A stretch of DNA of 64,000 nucleotides from Microbacterium luticocti DSM 19459 (lineage in GTDB: Bacteria > Actinomycetota > Actinomycetes > Actinomycetales > Microbacteriaceae), in assembly GCF_000422405.1 (NCBI RefSeq), contig NZ_AULS01000002.1:186001-250000 (forward strand), in the 5' to 3' direction. The position numbers and the translations under genes are program-made. This document shows, piece by piece, positions 52,619-61,580 of the stretch. The notes under the pieces are model-generated. The model was not told where the DNA came from. It saw only the letters and a program-made list of their open reading frames with translations, and did no database searches. Numbering within the stretch: position 1 is the stretch's first letter; every line of letters begins with the position of its first letter.

Positions 52619-53397
52619 GAGAACTCCGCCTTCCCCTCCGAGATCACAGCGACTCCATCGTGGGCGACGACGAAGGCTCCGTCGTCCCAGGAGTCGATGG
52701 TCAGCACGTCGCCGGGGACGACCGGGCCGCTGAAGCGACCCTCCAGGTGCCGCAGCTCAGCCGGATGCGCGCCGCGTGCGTCGGCTACGGGAATAGTGGC
52801 CGCCGCCATTGTGCACAGCCCCTGAAGGATCGGGATGGGCTGGCCAATACGTGCGGATGCCGCAGGGTCGATGTGGATGTGATGACGGTCGCCGGTCAGC
52901 CGATAGAGAGCGGCTTGGGCCGCGAACGTCTCAAGAGTGAGTCGTTGCGGCGTGCCCCGGTCGATGAATGGCGGGCGGCTCGGGCCACGATCGCCCCCGA
53001 AACCGCCGACGCCGGGTGCGTAGATCGACCATGTCGCGGTGAAGTGGTCGCATGCGACGATGACCTCGAACACGGCAGCGGTGCCCTTATCCCACACCTG
53101 CCCTACCCGTGCCGCGAGAGTGAGGTTTCCAGACCGCGGTAGCGGCTCATGGACGTCGAGTAGTTGCGCTCCGTGCACTGATCGATCCCCGAACGCCCCG
53201 GCGGCTGCAAGAACGTCGGGCGCCCACTGCGCAAGTGTGAGTCCGAATGTGGGCAGGACGCGCAGGCGCTCCTCGAAGACGAGGTCCAGTCGATCGGCGG
53301 GCGCGCCGACGGCCAGCGCATAGAGGATGGCGTCCGACTCGGTATACGAGACCACACGTTCGCCGAGGTCGCGTCCTGCCCAGTCCGCAGCGCTCAT
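52615..53397 (-). CDS. MaoC-family 2-enoyl-CoA hydratase (double hotdog)
   Basis: A 260-residue two-hotdog MaoC hydratase, as in eukaryotic peroxisomal hydratase 2. The active-site motif with Asp-x4-His is present as YRLTGDRHHIHIDP at about 175, and the second, inactive hotdog occupies the N-terminal half. Hydrates a 2-enoyl-CoA to a (3R)-hydroxyacyl-CoA, a step in steroid side-chain or ring degradation. It sits in an operon with an SDR and overlaps it by ATGA. Confidence 0.85.
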   Translation of the reverse strand: MSAADWAGRDLGERVVSYTESDAILYALAVGAPADRLDLVFEERLRVLPTFGLTLAQWAPDVLAAAGAFGDRSVHGAQLLDVHEPLPRSGNLTLAARVGQVWDKGTAAVFEVIVACDHFTATWSIYAPGVGGFGGDRGPSRPPFIDRGTPQRLTLETFAAQAALYRLTGDRHHIHIDPAASARIGQPIPILQGLCTMAAATIPVADARGAHPAELRHLEGRFSGPVVPGDVLTIDSWDDGAFVVAHDGVAVISEGKAEFS

Positions 53398-54296
53398 GCG
53401 CCATACACCGGGTCGGGCTCGGGCGCTTCGGCCACCAGCTCGCGCACGACGGCGCCGACCTCGTGCGCCTGCCACCGTCGACCGCGGTCACGCACCGGAC
53501 CGTGTGCCCAGCCGTTCTCGACGCAGATGCGACCGCCTTCGACCTCGACCACGCGTCCCGTCACGGTGCACTCGGCGCTCGAGAGCCAGGCCACGATCGG
53601 CGAGACGTTCGCCGGCTCCATGCGGTCGAAGCCCTCCTTCGGTGCCGCCATGGCCGCAGCGAACGGCCCCTCGGTCATGCGCGTGCGTGCGGACGGTGCG
53701 ATGGCATTGACAGCCACGCCGTAGCGATCCAGCTCGGCGGCGGCGACCAGCGTGAGAGACGCGATACCACCCTTCGCCGCCGAGTAGGCACCCTGTCCCA
53801 CACTGCCTTGGAGCCCCGCTCCCGAGGTGGTGTTCACCACGCGCGCAACCGGCGTCCGACCCGCCTTCGCTTCCGTGCGCCAGTACGCCGCGGCATGGCG
53901 CAGCATGGCGAAATGGCCTTTGAGGTGGACCCGGATCACCGCGTCCCATTCGTCCTCCTCGGCATTGACGAGCATCCGGTCACGGACAAAGCCGGCATTG
54001 TTCACGAGGATGTCGAGCCGGCCGAACTCGGCCACCGCCTGTTCCACGAGGTCCGCAGCCTGGACGAAGTCGGCGATATCGGCACCGTTGGCGATTGCTC
54101 TACCGCCGCCTGCCACAATCTGGTCGACCACGTCCTGGGCCGGCCCGACCGAGCGCCCTTCGCCATCGAGCGACGTGCCCAGATCGTTGACCACGACATG
54201 CGCGCCCTGCCGGGCGAGCTCCAGCGCGTGCGCACGGCCGAGGCCGCGGCCTGCGCCAGTGACGATCGCCACACGTCCGTCCAGGATTCCGGTCAT
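53394..54296 (-). CDS. Short-chain dehydrogenase, MFE-2/Rv3548c-like
   Basis: A 300-residue SDR with TGAGRGLGRAHALELARQGA and VVVNDLG, typical of the dehydrogenase domain of peroxisomal multifunctional enzyme 2, then NNAGFVRDR, the Ser in NTTSGAG and the YSAAK catalytic pair. Likely oxidises a 3-hydroxyacyl-CoA made by the downstream MaoC hydratase. It matches in position and type the Rv3548c SDR that is divergent from echA20 in mycobacteria. ATG at 54296 with GGAG eight bases upstream. Confidence 0.85.
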   Translation of the reverse strand: MTGILDGRVAIVTGAGRGLGRAHALELARQGAHVVVNDLGTSLDGEGRSVGPAQDVVDQIVAGGGRAIANGADIADFVQAADLVEQAVAEFGRLDILVNNAGFVRDRMLVNAEEDEWDAVIRVHLKGHFAMLRHAAAYWRTEAKAGRTPVARVVNTTSGAGLQGSVGQGAYSAAKGGIASLTLVAAAELDRYGVAVNAIAPSARTRMTEGPFAAAMAAPKEGFDRMEPANVSPIVAWLSSAECTVTGRVVEVEGGRICVENGWAHGPVRDRGRRWQAHEVGAVVRELVAEAPEPDPVYGA

Positions 54297-54342
54297 CGCT
54301 GTACTCCATCTACGAGTGCGGTGGTGCATCCCACCTTAGCCG

Positions 54343-54383
54343 ACTGTACCAAGCAAACGCTAGACCAAGAACTTTGCTACTCT
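54343..54383. promoter_or_regulatory. Divergent promoter with KstR2-like half-sites
   Basis: ACCAAG occurs at 54348 and 54364; AGCAAA (54352-54357) and TTTGCT (54373-54378) form a perfect dyad with 15-bp spacer; and ACCAAGAACTTTGC differs from the KstR2 pattern AnCAAGnnCTTGnT at two positions. The block is flanked by outward -10 elements TACAGT (minus strand, 54343-54348) and TACTCT (plus, 54378-54383), as in the clearer site at 59503. Confidence 0.55.
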
Positions 54384-54439
54384 CGTTCCATTGAGAAGGT
54401 GCGCGACCGTCGGTCGCCCTATGTGAGGTCGGTATCGCC

Positions 54440-55192
54440 ATGCCAGTCACTTCTTCGATGCATCACAAGGGTGTGCGCGTCGTCACGATGGACTACCCAC
54501 CGGTCAACGCCCTGCCGGTGGCCGGATGGTTCGACATCGCGGCAGCGATGGATGAGGCATCCGTCGACGACAGCACGCGTGCCGTGGTGCTGCGGGCCGA
54601 GGGGCGCGGCTTCAATGCCGGCGTCGACATCAAGGAGATGCAGAGCCTGGACGGGTTCGTCGGCATCCTCGGCGCGAACCGCGGCTGTTATGCGGCGTTC
54701 AAGGCGATCTACGAGTGTCGGGTTCCCGTCGTGGCGGCGGTGAACGGGTTCTGCCTGGGCGGCGGGGTCGGCCTGGTGGGCAACAGCGATGTGATCGTCG
54801 CTGCGGAGGATGCGACGTTCGGCGTACCCGAGGTCGACCGCGGTGCGCTGGGCGCGGCGACACATCTCGCGCGCCTCGTGCCCCAGCATCTGCTGCGGAC
54901 GATGTATTACACCAGTCGCACGATCACCGCACAGCGGCTGCTCGAATTCGGTTCGGTGGCGGCAGTCGTCGGGCGCACACACCTCGATGAGGCTGCATTC
55001 GAGATCGCCGACCAGATCGCCGCGAAGGACCCTCGCGTGATCCGTGCCGCGAAGGAAGCCCTGAACGGCATTGATCCGATCGATGTCAACCGCAGCTACC
55101 GTTTCGAGCAGGGCTTCACCTTCGAGCTGAACCTCGCCGGCGTCGCCGACGAGCGCCGCGACGAGTTCATCGCCTCGAGTGCGGACTCCTGA
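54440..55192 (+). CDS. echA20: Enoyl-CoA hydratase-family ring hydrolase, EchA20-like
   Basis: A 250-residue crotonase-fold protein. The stretches GFNAGVDIKEMQ, NRGCYAAFKAIYEC, NGFCLGGGVGLVGNSDVIVA and RGALGAATHLARLVPQHL are those I recall for M. tuberculosis EchA20, the hydrolase that opens steroid ring D of the HIP-derived CoA thioester. It also ends in the shared FTFELNLAGVADE. Gene order (divergent SDR on one side, IpdC on the other) agrees. In mycobacteria ipdA and ipdB follow directly; here they do not. No strong ribosome-binding site. Confidence 0.88.
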   Translation: MPVTSSMHHKGVRVVTMDYPPVNALPVAGWFDIAAAMDEASVDDSTRAVVLRAEGRGFNAGVDIKEMQSLDGFVGILGANRGCYAAFKAIYECRVPVVAAVNGFCLGGGVGLVGNSDVIVAAEDATFGVPEVDRGALGAATHLARLVPQHLLRTMYYTSRTITAQRLLEFGSVAAVVGRTHLDEAAFEIADQIAAKDPRVIRAAKEALNGIDPIDVNRSYRFEQGFTFELNLAGVADERRDEFIASSADS

Positions 55193-55226
55193 GCAAGACG
55201 CGGAACGGAAAGGCAGCAGGACGACG

Positions 55227-56300
55227 ATGAGCACTCCCCCGATGATCCGCACGGCACTGACCGAGCTCACCGGCGTCGACCATCCCGTCGTACAGACCGG
55301 CATGGGCTGGGTCGCCGGCGCGCGGCTGGTGTCGGCCACCGCGAATGCCGGAGCCCTCGGGATCCTGGCATCCGCGACGATGAGCTACGAAGAGCTGGAG
55401 CGGGCGGTCGTCGAGGTGTCCGAGCGCACCGACCGGCCGTTCGGGGTGAACCTGCGCTCCGACGCCGGCGATGCCGCACAACGCGTGGACCTGCTCATCC
55501 GGCACGGCGTGAAGGTCGCCAGCTTCGCGCTCGCGCCCAAGCGCGAGCTGATCGAGAAGCTCAAGGAGAACGACGTCACAGTGATCCCGTCGATCGGAGC
55601 CGTGCGCCATGCCGAGAAGGTCGCCTCCTGGGGAGCGGACGCGGTCATGGTGCAGGGAGGAGAAGGCGGCGGGCACACCGGCGCTGTTCCGACCTCGATC
55701 CTGGTCCCGCAGGTCGTCTCGGCCGTGGACATCCCCGTGATCGCCGCGGGCGGCTTCCACGACGGCCGGGGGCTGGCCGCAGCGCTGGCATACGGCGCGG
55801 CCGGCATCGGCATGGGCACGCGCTTCCTGCTCACCAGCGACAGCGCCGTGCCCGACGCGATCAAGCAGCGCTACCTCGGCTTCGGTCTGGACGGCACGGT
55901 TGTCACGACGAAGGCCGACGGGATGCCCCACAGGCTGCTGCGGACTGAGTTCGTCGAGGGCCTCGAGACGACCGGTCGCATCCGCCGTCTGGCCGCGACC
56001 GCGCGCCGCTCGCTCGCGTTCAAGAAGATGTCCGGACTGAGCTGGCCCGCCCTTGCCAAGGATGCGGTCTCGATGCGCAAGGCCTCCGGGAGACGCTGGT
56101 CGCAGATGGTGCTGGCCGCGAACACGCCGATGCTGCTGAAGGCGGGACTCGTCGAGGGCGACACTCGGGCGGGTATGCTCGCCGCGGGCCAGGTCGTGGG
56201 TCTCATCGACGATCTGCCGAGTTGCGAAGAACTCGTCGACCGCATCGTGCGCGAGGCCGTCGAGCGGCTCGATGCCGCAGCGGCGACCGTCATCCGCTGA
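55227..56300 (+). CDS. ipdC: Nitronate-monooxygenase-fold steroid ring enzyme, IpdC-like
   Basis: A 357-residue FMN-type TIM barrel of the nitronate monooxygenase/enoyl reductase family: HPVVQTGMGWVAGARLVSAT, VMVQGGEGGGHTG, IPVIAAGGFHDGRGLAAAL and ANTPMLLKAGLVEGD. These stretches and the length match IpdC (Rv3553 type, 355 aa), which acts on the CoA thioester of the last two steroid rings. It lies 34 bp downstream of echA20. An AAGGCAGCAGGA sequence precedes the ATG at 55227; the earlier start at 55179 would add 16 residues. Confidence 0.9.
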   Translation: MSTPPMIRTALTELTGVDHPVVQTGMGWVAGARLVSATANAGALGILASATMSYEELERAVVEVSERTDRPFGVNLRSDAGDAAQRVDLLIRHGVKVASFALAPKRELIEKLKENDVTVIPSIGAVRHAEKVASWGADAVMVQGGEGGGHTGAVPTSILVPQVVSAVDIPVIAAGGFHDGRGLAAALAYGAAGIGMGTRFLLTSDSAVPDAIKQRYLGFGLDGTVVTTKADGMPHRLLRTEFVEGLETTGRIRRLAATARRSLAFKKMSGLSWPALAKDAVSMRKASGRRWSQMVLAANTPMLLKAGLVEGDTRAGMLAAGQVVGLIDDLPSCEELVDRIVREAVERLDAAAATVIR

Positions 56301-56307
56301 ACGCGCC

Positions 56308-57459
56308 TCAGAGCCGTTCGATGATGGTGACGTTGGCGACGCCGCCGCCTTCGCACATCGTCTGCAGGCCGTAGCGGCCGCCCGTGCGCTCGAGCTCACC
56401 GAGCAGAGTCGTCATGAGGCGCGTTCCGGTCGCGCCGATCGGGTGCCCCAGGGCGATCGCGCCGCCGTTCACGTTGACGCGGCCGCGATCGGCTCCGGTC
56501 TCCTTCATCCACGCCATCACGACCGAGGCGAACGCCTCGTTCACCTCGAACAGGTCGATGTCGTCGATCGTCATCCCCGCGCGCTCCAAGGCGTGCTTCG
56601 TCGCCGGGATCGGGGCGGTGAGCATCCACACCGGATCAGCGGCCCGCACCGAGATGTGATGGATGCGCGCCCGCGGCGTGAGGCCGTGCGCCGTCACGGC
56701 GGCCTCCGACGCGATCAGGACGGCACTGGCGGCATCCGAGATCTGCGAGGCCACGGCCGCGGTGACCCGCCCGCCGTCGACGAGCGTCGGCAGGCCCACC
56801 ATCTTCTCCAGACTCGTGTCGCGGCGCGGGCCCTCGTCGGCGGTCACTCCGGCCAGCGGAGCGATCTCCCGGGTGAAGCGCCCCTCGTCCGTGGCGACGA
56901 TCGCCCGTCGGTGGCTCTCCAGCGCGAACTCCTCCATCTGCTCGCGCGTGAGGTCCCATTTCTCGGCGATCATCTCCGCCGCACGGAACTGCGACACCTC
57001 CTGGTCGCCGTAGCGGGCACGCCAGCCGGGCGACTCGGCGAACGGCGTGGAGAAGCCGAACTGCTCGCCGACGGTCATCGCGGAGGAGATCGGTATGGCC
57101 GACATGTTCTGCAGGCCTCCGGCGACGACGAGGTCGGCGGTGCCGCTGAGGACCGCCTGCGCCGCGAAATGCACGGCCTGCTGGCTCGATCCGCACTGAC
57201 GGTCGATCGTGACGCCGGGCACATGGTCGGGGAGCCCGGCGACGAGCCAGGCTGTGCGGGCGACGTTGCCCGCCTGGGAACCGATCGTGTCGGTGCAGCC
57301 CATGACGACGTCGTCTACGGCGCCGGGATCGATCCCGGTGCGCTCGACCAGTGACCGGATCGCGTGCGCGCCGAGATCAGCGGAGTGGACGGCGGACAGC
57401 CCTCCACCGCGCTTGCCCACGGGCGTGCGGACGGCGTCGACGAGATATGCGGTGGTCAT
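56308..57459 (-). CDS. fadA6: Acetyl-CoA acetyltransferase, FadA6-like thiolase
   Basis: A 383-residue degradative thiolase. Nucleophile Cys89 (DRQCGSSQQA), His339 (GGAIALGHPIGATG) and second Cys369 (QTMCEGGGVAN) are all present. Length and the FadA6 context (next to IpdF and FadE30 homologues) fit a thiolytic step late in C/D-ring degradation. Converges with ipdC, seven bases apart; 29 bp downstream of the ipdF-like gene. Confidence 0.9.
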   Translation of the reverse strand: MTTAYLVDAVRTPVGKRGGGLSAVHSADLGAHAIRSLVERTGIDPGAVDDVVMGCTDTIGSQAGNVARTAWLVAGLPDHVPGVTIDRQCGSSQQAVHFAAQAVLSGTADLVVAGGLQNMSAIPISSAMTVGEQFGFSTPFAESPGWRARYGDQEVSQFRAAEMIAEKWDLTREQMEEFALESHRRAIVATDEGRFTREIAPLAGVTADEGPRRDTSLEKMVGLPTLVDGGRVTAAVASQISDAASAVLIASEAAVTAHGLTPRARIHHISVRAADPVWMLTAPIPATKHALERAGMTIDDIDLFEVNEAFASVVMAWMKETGADRGRVNVNGGAIALGHPIGATGTRLMTTLLGELERTGGRYGLQTMCEGGGVANVTIIERL

Positions 57460-57488
57460 GCGGATGCCTCCAGGGGTCGCGGCACGGC

Positions 57489-58280
57489 TCAGGCGTGCTG
57501 GCTGCTGACGGACACGACCTCACCGGTCATGTAGGACGAGTAGTCGCTGGCCAGGAACACCATCACGTTGGCGACTTCCCAGGGCGCGGCGGCGCGGCCG
57601 AAGGCCTCCCGCGAAGTGAGTTCCTCCAGCAGTTCGGGTGAGGTCACCTTCTCCAGGAACGGATGCATCGCCAGCGACGGCGAGACGGCATTGACGCGGA
57701 TGCCCGCACCTGCGAGGTCCATCGCGGCGGAGCGGGTAAGTGCCATCACACCCGCCTTCGCGGCGGCGTAGTGCGCCTGCCCCTCCTGCGCGCGCCAGCC
57801 GATCACCGATGCATTGTTGACGATCACCCCGCCGGTGGACGCAGCGGCCATCCGTCGCCCGACGGCGCGAACACAGCGGAAGGTGCCGGTGAGCGTGATG
57901 TCGAGCACCTTCCACCACTGCTCGTCGGTCATCTCCAGGATCGGCGCCGTGCCGCCCAGGCCCGCGTTGTTGATCATGACGTCGATCGGGCCGCCGTCCT
58001 CGGCGGCATCCAGGAGCGCGGCGATCTGGGCCTCGTCGGTGACGTCGCACACCACGCTGCGCACCCGGTCGGCGCTGAAGCGCTCACCGAGTTCACGCTC
58101 GGCCTCGGCCAGGCGTCCGGCGTGGGTGTCTCCGATCACGACGAGCGCCGCGCCCTCTTCCAAGCAGCGGAGCGCCGCGGCGGAGCCGATGCCGGCCCCG
58201 GCGGCCGCGGTGATGACGATCCGCTTTCCCTCGAGCAGTCCGTGACCGGGGACGTATTCCGGTGCGGTGGTCGAACTCAT
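57489..58280 (-). CDS. ipdF: Short-chain dehydrogenase, IpdF-like
   Basis: A 263-residue SDR with an unusual cofactor motif TAAAGAGIG (not TGxxxGIG), VVIGDTHAGRLAEAE, NNAGLGGTAP, NNASVIG and the YAAAK catalytic pair. The TAAAG(T/A)GIG form is characteristic of IpdF/Rv3559c, the 5-hydroxy-HIP-CoA dehydrogenase. Its ATG overlaps the fadE30 stop, as in the mycobacterial order fadE30-ipdF. Confidence 0.88.
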   Translation of the reverse strand: MSSTTAPEYVPGHGLLEGKRIVITAAAGAGIGSAAALRCLEEGAALVVIGDTHAGRLAEAERELGERFSADRVRSVVCDVTDEAQIAALLDAAEDGGPIDVMINNAGLGGTAPILEMTDEQWWKVLDITLTGTFRCVRAVGRRMAAASTGGVIVNNASVIGWRAQEGQAHYAAAKAGVMALTRSAAMDLAGAGIRVNAVSPSLAMHPFLEKVTSPELLEELTSREAFGRAAAPWEVANVMVFLASDYSSYMTGEVVSVSSQHA

Positions 58281-59440
58281 GCACGTGCCTCCTTCGGCAG
58301 GCCGAGCACGCGCTCGGCGATGACATTGCGCTGGATCTCGTCGGACCCGCCGTAGATCGTGTCCGCGCGGCTGAACAGGAACAGCGATTGCAGGGCGTCC
58401 AGCCCATACGGCGGCTCGCTGACCGTGAGGGCGGTGGGGCCCGCGACGTCCATCGCCAGCTCACCGAGCGCACGGTGCCAGCGCGCCCACAGCAGTTTCG
58501 TGACGGAGGCCTGGAGCCCCTGCTCCCCGCCGAGGGTGCGCAGGGCGTGGAGCCGGATGATCTCCAGCTCGTGGTGCGCGGCGACGAGCCGATCCCGCAA
58601 GAGGGGATCGTCGATCGCACCGGTGTGCCGGGCCCGTTCGATCACCGCATCGAGTTCGCGACGGAATCCGATCTGCTGGGCGAGCGTCGACACTCCCCGC
58701 TCAAACCCGAGGGTCGCCATCGCCGTCGCCCACCCGTTGCCCTCGCCGCCCACCACGAGATCTGCGCTCGTGCGCGCGCCGGTGAAGAACACCTCGTTGA
58801 ACTCGCTCGTACCGGTCAGCTGCAGGATCGGCCGCACCTCGATGCCCGGCTGGTGCATCGGCACCAGCAGGTAGGAGAGCCCGCGATGGCGGACGCTGCC
58901 CTCTTCGGTGCGGGCGACCACGAAGCACCAGTCGGCCTGCTGGGCGAGCGAAGTCCAGACCTTCTGCCCGTCGATGACCCACTCGTCCCCATCGCGGACC
59001 GCGCGAGTGGAGACCGCCGAGAGGTCGGACCCCGCACCAGGCTCCGAATAGCCCTGACACCACAGCTCCTCGACCGCGACGATCTTCGGCAGGAAGCGGG
59101 CCTGCTGCTCGGGTGTGCCGAGGGCCATGAGGGTGGGCCCCAGAAGCTCCTCGCCGAGGTGGTTCACGCGGGCGGGCGCGCCGGCGCGCGCATACTCCTC
59201 ATGGAAGATCACCTGCTGGTCGAGGCTCAGCCCACGCCCGCCGAACTCGACCGGCCAGGCCACGCAGGTCCAGCCCGCGGCGGCCATGTGGCGGTTCCAC
59301 TCCAAGCGCTCCTCGAACGCCTCGTGCTCGCGGCCGGAGCCGCCCAGCCCCTTCAGCGCCGCGAAGCGGCCGGCGAGGTTCTCCTCGAGCCAGCCACGGA
59401 TCTCGGCGCGGAACCGCTCGTCTCGGTCGATCACGTCCAC
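58277..59440 (-). CDS. fadE30: Acyl-CoA dehydrogenase, FadE30-like
   Basis: A 387-residue FAD acyl-CoA dehydrogenase. NLAGRFAALKGLGGSGREHE, WCQGYSEPGAGSDL, QKVWTSLAQQADWCFVVART and RADTIYGGSDEIQRNVIAER are the stretches known from FadE30, which oxidises HIP-CoA as the first ring-D step. The residue at the usual catalytic Glu (YEGT) is Gly (YGGS), as in that subfamily. GTG start at 59440 with GAGGAGAGG upstream. First gene of a leftward fadE30-ipdF-fadA6 operon controlled from the operator at 59503. Confidence 0.92.
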   Translation of the reverse strand: MDVIDRDERFRAEIRGWLEENLAGRFAALKGLGGSGREHEAFEERLEWNRHMAAAGWTCVAWPVEFGGRGLSLDQQVIFHEEYARAGAPARVNHLGEELLGPTLMALGTPEQQARFLPKIVAVEELWCQGYSEPGAGSDLSAVSTRAVRDGDEWVIDGQKVWTSLAQQADWCFVVARTEEGSVRHRGLSYLLVPMHQPGIEVRPILQLTGTSEFNEVFFTGARTSADLVVGGEGNGWATAMATLGFERGVSTLAQQIGFRRELDAVIERARHTGAIDDPLLRDRLVAAHHELEIIRLHALRTLGGEQGLQASVTKLLWARWHRALGELAMDVAGPTALTVSEPPYGLDALQSLFLFSRADTIYGGSDEIQRNVIAERVLGLPKEARA

Positions 59441-59493
59441 GTGTGCCCTCTCCTCATCGGACCTCCATGGGCCGTCGGCATCGTCTTCTCGGC

Positions 59494-59527
59494 ATGGTAG
59501 CAAACCAAGCACTTGTTTGGTTACACT
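59494..59527. promoter_or_regulatory. KstR2-type operator between divergent promoters
   Basis: AACCAAGCACTTGTTTGGTT (59503-59522) is a near-perfect 20-bp palindrome. Its centre ACCAAGCACTTGTT (59504-59517) matches AnCAAGnnCTTGnT, the published KstR2 motif, at every fixed base. It is flanked by TACCAT (minus -10, 59494-59499) for fadE30 and TACACT (plus -10, 59522-59527) for the hydratase gene, so a bound TetR protein would block both. Confidence 0.8.
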
Positions 59528-59553
59528 GATCCGAGTTCAGAGAGGAGCCCGCC

Positions 59554-60408
59554 ATGGACGCTACCGCAGAGGGCGTGGTCACGTACGAGACGATCGGGCC
59601 CGTCGCCGTCGTCCGGCTCAACCGCCCGCAGTACCGCAACGCGCAGAACTCGAAGGTCACCTATGCTCTCGATGCCGCTTTCGTGCGAGCCGTCGACGAC
59701 GACGACGTCAAGGTCATCGTGCTCGGTGGCAATGGCGAGCACTTCTGCGCCGGTCACGACATCGGCACGCCCGAACGCGACATCGACGAGAGCTTCGAGC
59801 GCAAGGCCGTGATCTGGTGGGACCACGTCGGGGCCGCGGGGGTCGACTCGCGCTTCGCCAGGGAGTCGGAAGTCTACCTCGGGATGTGCCGACGCTGGCG
59901 CGAGATCCCCAAGCCCGTCATCGCCATGGTGCAAGGCGCGTGCATCGCCGGAGGCCTCATGCTCGCCTGGTCATGCGACTTCATCGTCGCCTCCGACGAC
60001 GCCTTCTTCCAGGACCCCGTCGTGACGATGGGCATTCCCGGAGTGGAGTACTTCGCGCATCCGTGGGTCACGAACCCGCGCGCGGCGAAAGAGATGCTGT
60101 ACACCGGCGACCGGATGCCGGCACGACGAGCCCACGAACTGGGCATGGTCAACCACGTCGTGCCACGCGACGAGCTGGAGCAGAGCGTCCTCGCGCTCGC
60201 GGATCGCATCGCGCGGATGCCGCGACTCGGCCTCGCACTCACGAAGAAGGCGGTCAACCAGGCGGAGGACCTGCAGGGTCTGCGCTCCGGGATGGATTCG
60301 GTCTTCGGCCTGCACCACGCCGCGCACGCACACAACGCCGAAATACAGGGAGACTCCCTCGGTGGCGTCGACGTGAAGACGATCCGCAATCGGAAGGTCG
60401 AGGCATGA
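59554..60408 (+). CDS. Enoyl-CoA hydratase/isomerase (crotonase family)
   Basis: A 284-residue crotonase with HFCAGHDIG (first oxyanion-hole strand), VQGACIAGGLMLAWSCDFIV (second) and MPARRAHELGMVNHVV. Acts on an acyl-CoA double bond; the exact substrate is unknown. The gene order hydratase followed by two or three acyl-CoA dehydrogenases recalls echA13-fadE17-fadE18 in mycobacteria. Its ATG has GAGGAG seven bases upstream and its stop overlaps the next gene (ATGA). Confidence 0.88.
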   Translation: MDATAEGVVTYETIGPVAVVRLNRPQYRNAQNSKVTYALDAAFVRAVDDDDVKVIVLGGNGEHFCAGHDIGTPERDIDESFERKAVIWWDHVGAAGVDSRFARESEVYLGMCRRWREIPKPVIAMVQGACIAGGLMLAWSCDFIVASDDAFFQDPVVTMGIPGVEYFAHPWVTNPRAAKEMLYTGDRMPARRAHELGMVNHVVPRDELEQSVLALADRIARMPRLGLALTKKAVNQAEDLQGLRSGMDSVFGLHHAAHAHNAEIQGDSLGGVDVKTIRNRKVEA

Positions 60409-61580
60409 ACCTGGATCTCACTCCGAAGCAGGAGGCGTTCGCCGCCGAAGCGCGCGCCTGGCTCGCCGAGCACGTGCCCACCGAGCCGCTGCCCTCGATG
60501 GACACCGAGGCGGGGTTCGACGCCCACCGTGCCTGGGAGGCCGAACTCGCCTCGGGCGGATGGTCCGTCGTCGCCTGGCCCGAGGAATACGGCGGGCGGG
60601 ATGTCGGCCTGGTCGAATGGGTCCTGTTCGAGGAGGAGTACTACCGCGCAGGCGCACCATCTCGCGTCGCACAGAACGGCATCGCCCTCCTCGCACCGAT
60701 CCTCTTCGAGCACGGCACCCCGAGCCAGCAGGAACGGTACCTGAAGGACATGTCCGACGGGACGCTGATCTGGGCACAGGCCTGGTCCGAGCCGGGAGCG
60801 GGCAGTGACCTCGCCGCGATCCGCAGCACGGCACGGCGCGACGACGCACGCGGCGGCTGGGTGCTCAACGGCCAGAAGATCTGGAGCTCGCGTGCCGTGT
60901 GGGCCGATCGCGGCTTCGGGCTGTTCCGATCCGACCCGGATGCCGAGCGGCACCGCGGGCTCACCTACTTCCTGTTCCCGATGGACGCGCCCGGCATCAC
61001 CGTGCGCCCGATCACCCAGCTGGACGGCACGACTGGGTTCGCCGAGATCTTCTTCGACGACGTCTTCGTACCGGACGACGACGTCCTCGGCGCGCCGGGC
61101 CACGGCTGGCGGGTCGCCATGAGCACCGCCGGCAACGAGCGCGGGCTGTCCCTGCGCGCGCCCGGAAGGTTCCTGGCCGGTGCATCACGTCTGGTCGCTC
61201 TTCGCGCGGAGCATCCCGACACCGATCCTGCCGCCATGGATGCCGTGGTCGACGCGTGGATCGGTGCTGAGGCATACCGCCTGTTCACCTGGCAGACCGT
61301 GAGTCGGATGCAGGCGGGCGAGCAGGTGGGCTCGGAAGGCAGCATCAACAAGGTGTTCTGGTCGCAGCTCGACCTCCACATCCAGGAGACGGGCCTGCGC
61401 CTGCTCGGCGCGTCCGCGGAACTGCGCGGGCCGGGTGCGGTCGATCACGGCCGCTGGGCCGACGACTACCTGTTCGCCCTTGCCGGTCCCATCTACGCGG
61501 GCACCAACGAGGTGCAGCGAAACATCATCGCGGAGCGGATCCTCTCCCTGCCCCGCAGCACCGACGGAAGGCGCGTCTGA
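60405..61580 (+). CDS. Acyl-CoA dehydrogenase (FadE17/FadE30-like class)
   Basis: A 391-residue FAD dehydrogenase: AQAWSEPGAGSDLAAIRS, GWVLNGQKIWSS, QLDGTTGFAEIFFDDVFVPD and IYAGTNEVQRNIIAERILSL. The catalytic-Glu position of short-chain enzymes (YEGT) is Ala here. Probably the larger subunit of an alpha2beta2 enzyme with the 319-residue protein encoded next. Shares one base with that gene (TGATG). Confidence 0.9.
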   Translation: MNLDLTPKQEAFAAEARAWLAEHVPTEPLPSMDTEAGFDAHRAWEAELASGGWSVVAWPEEYGGRDVGLVEWVLFEEEYYRAGAPSRVAQNGIALLAPILFEHGTPSQQERYLKDMSDGTLIWAQAWSEPGAGSDLAAIRSTARRDDARGGWVLNGQKIWSSRAVWADRGFGLFRSDPDAERHRGLTYFLFPMDAPGITVRPITQLDGTTGFAEIFFDDVFVPDDDVLGAPGHGWRVAMSTAGNERGLSLRAPGRFLAGASRLVALRAEHPDTDPAAMDAVVDAWIGAEAYRLFTWQTVSRMQAGEQVGSEGSINKVFWSQLDLHIQETGLRLLGASAELRGPGAVDHGRWADDYLFALAGPIYAGTNEVQRNIIAERILSLPRSTDGRRV

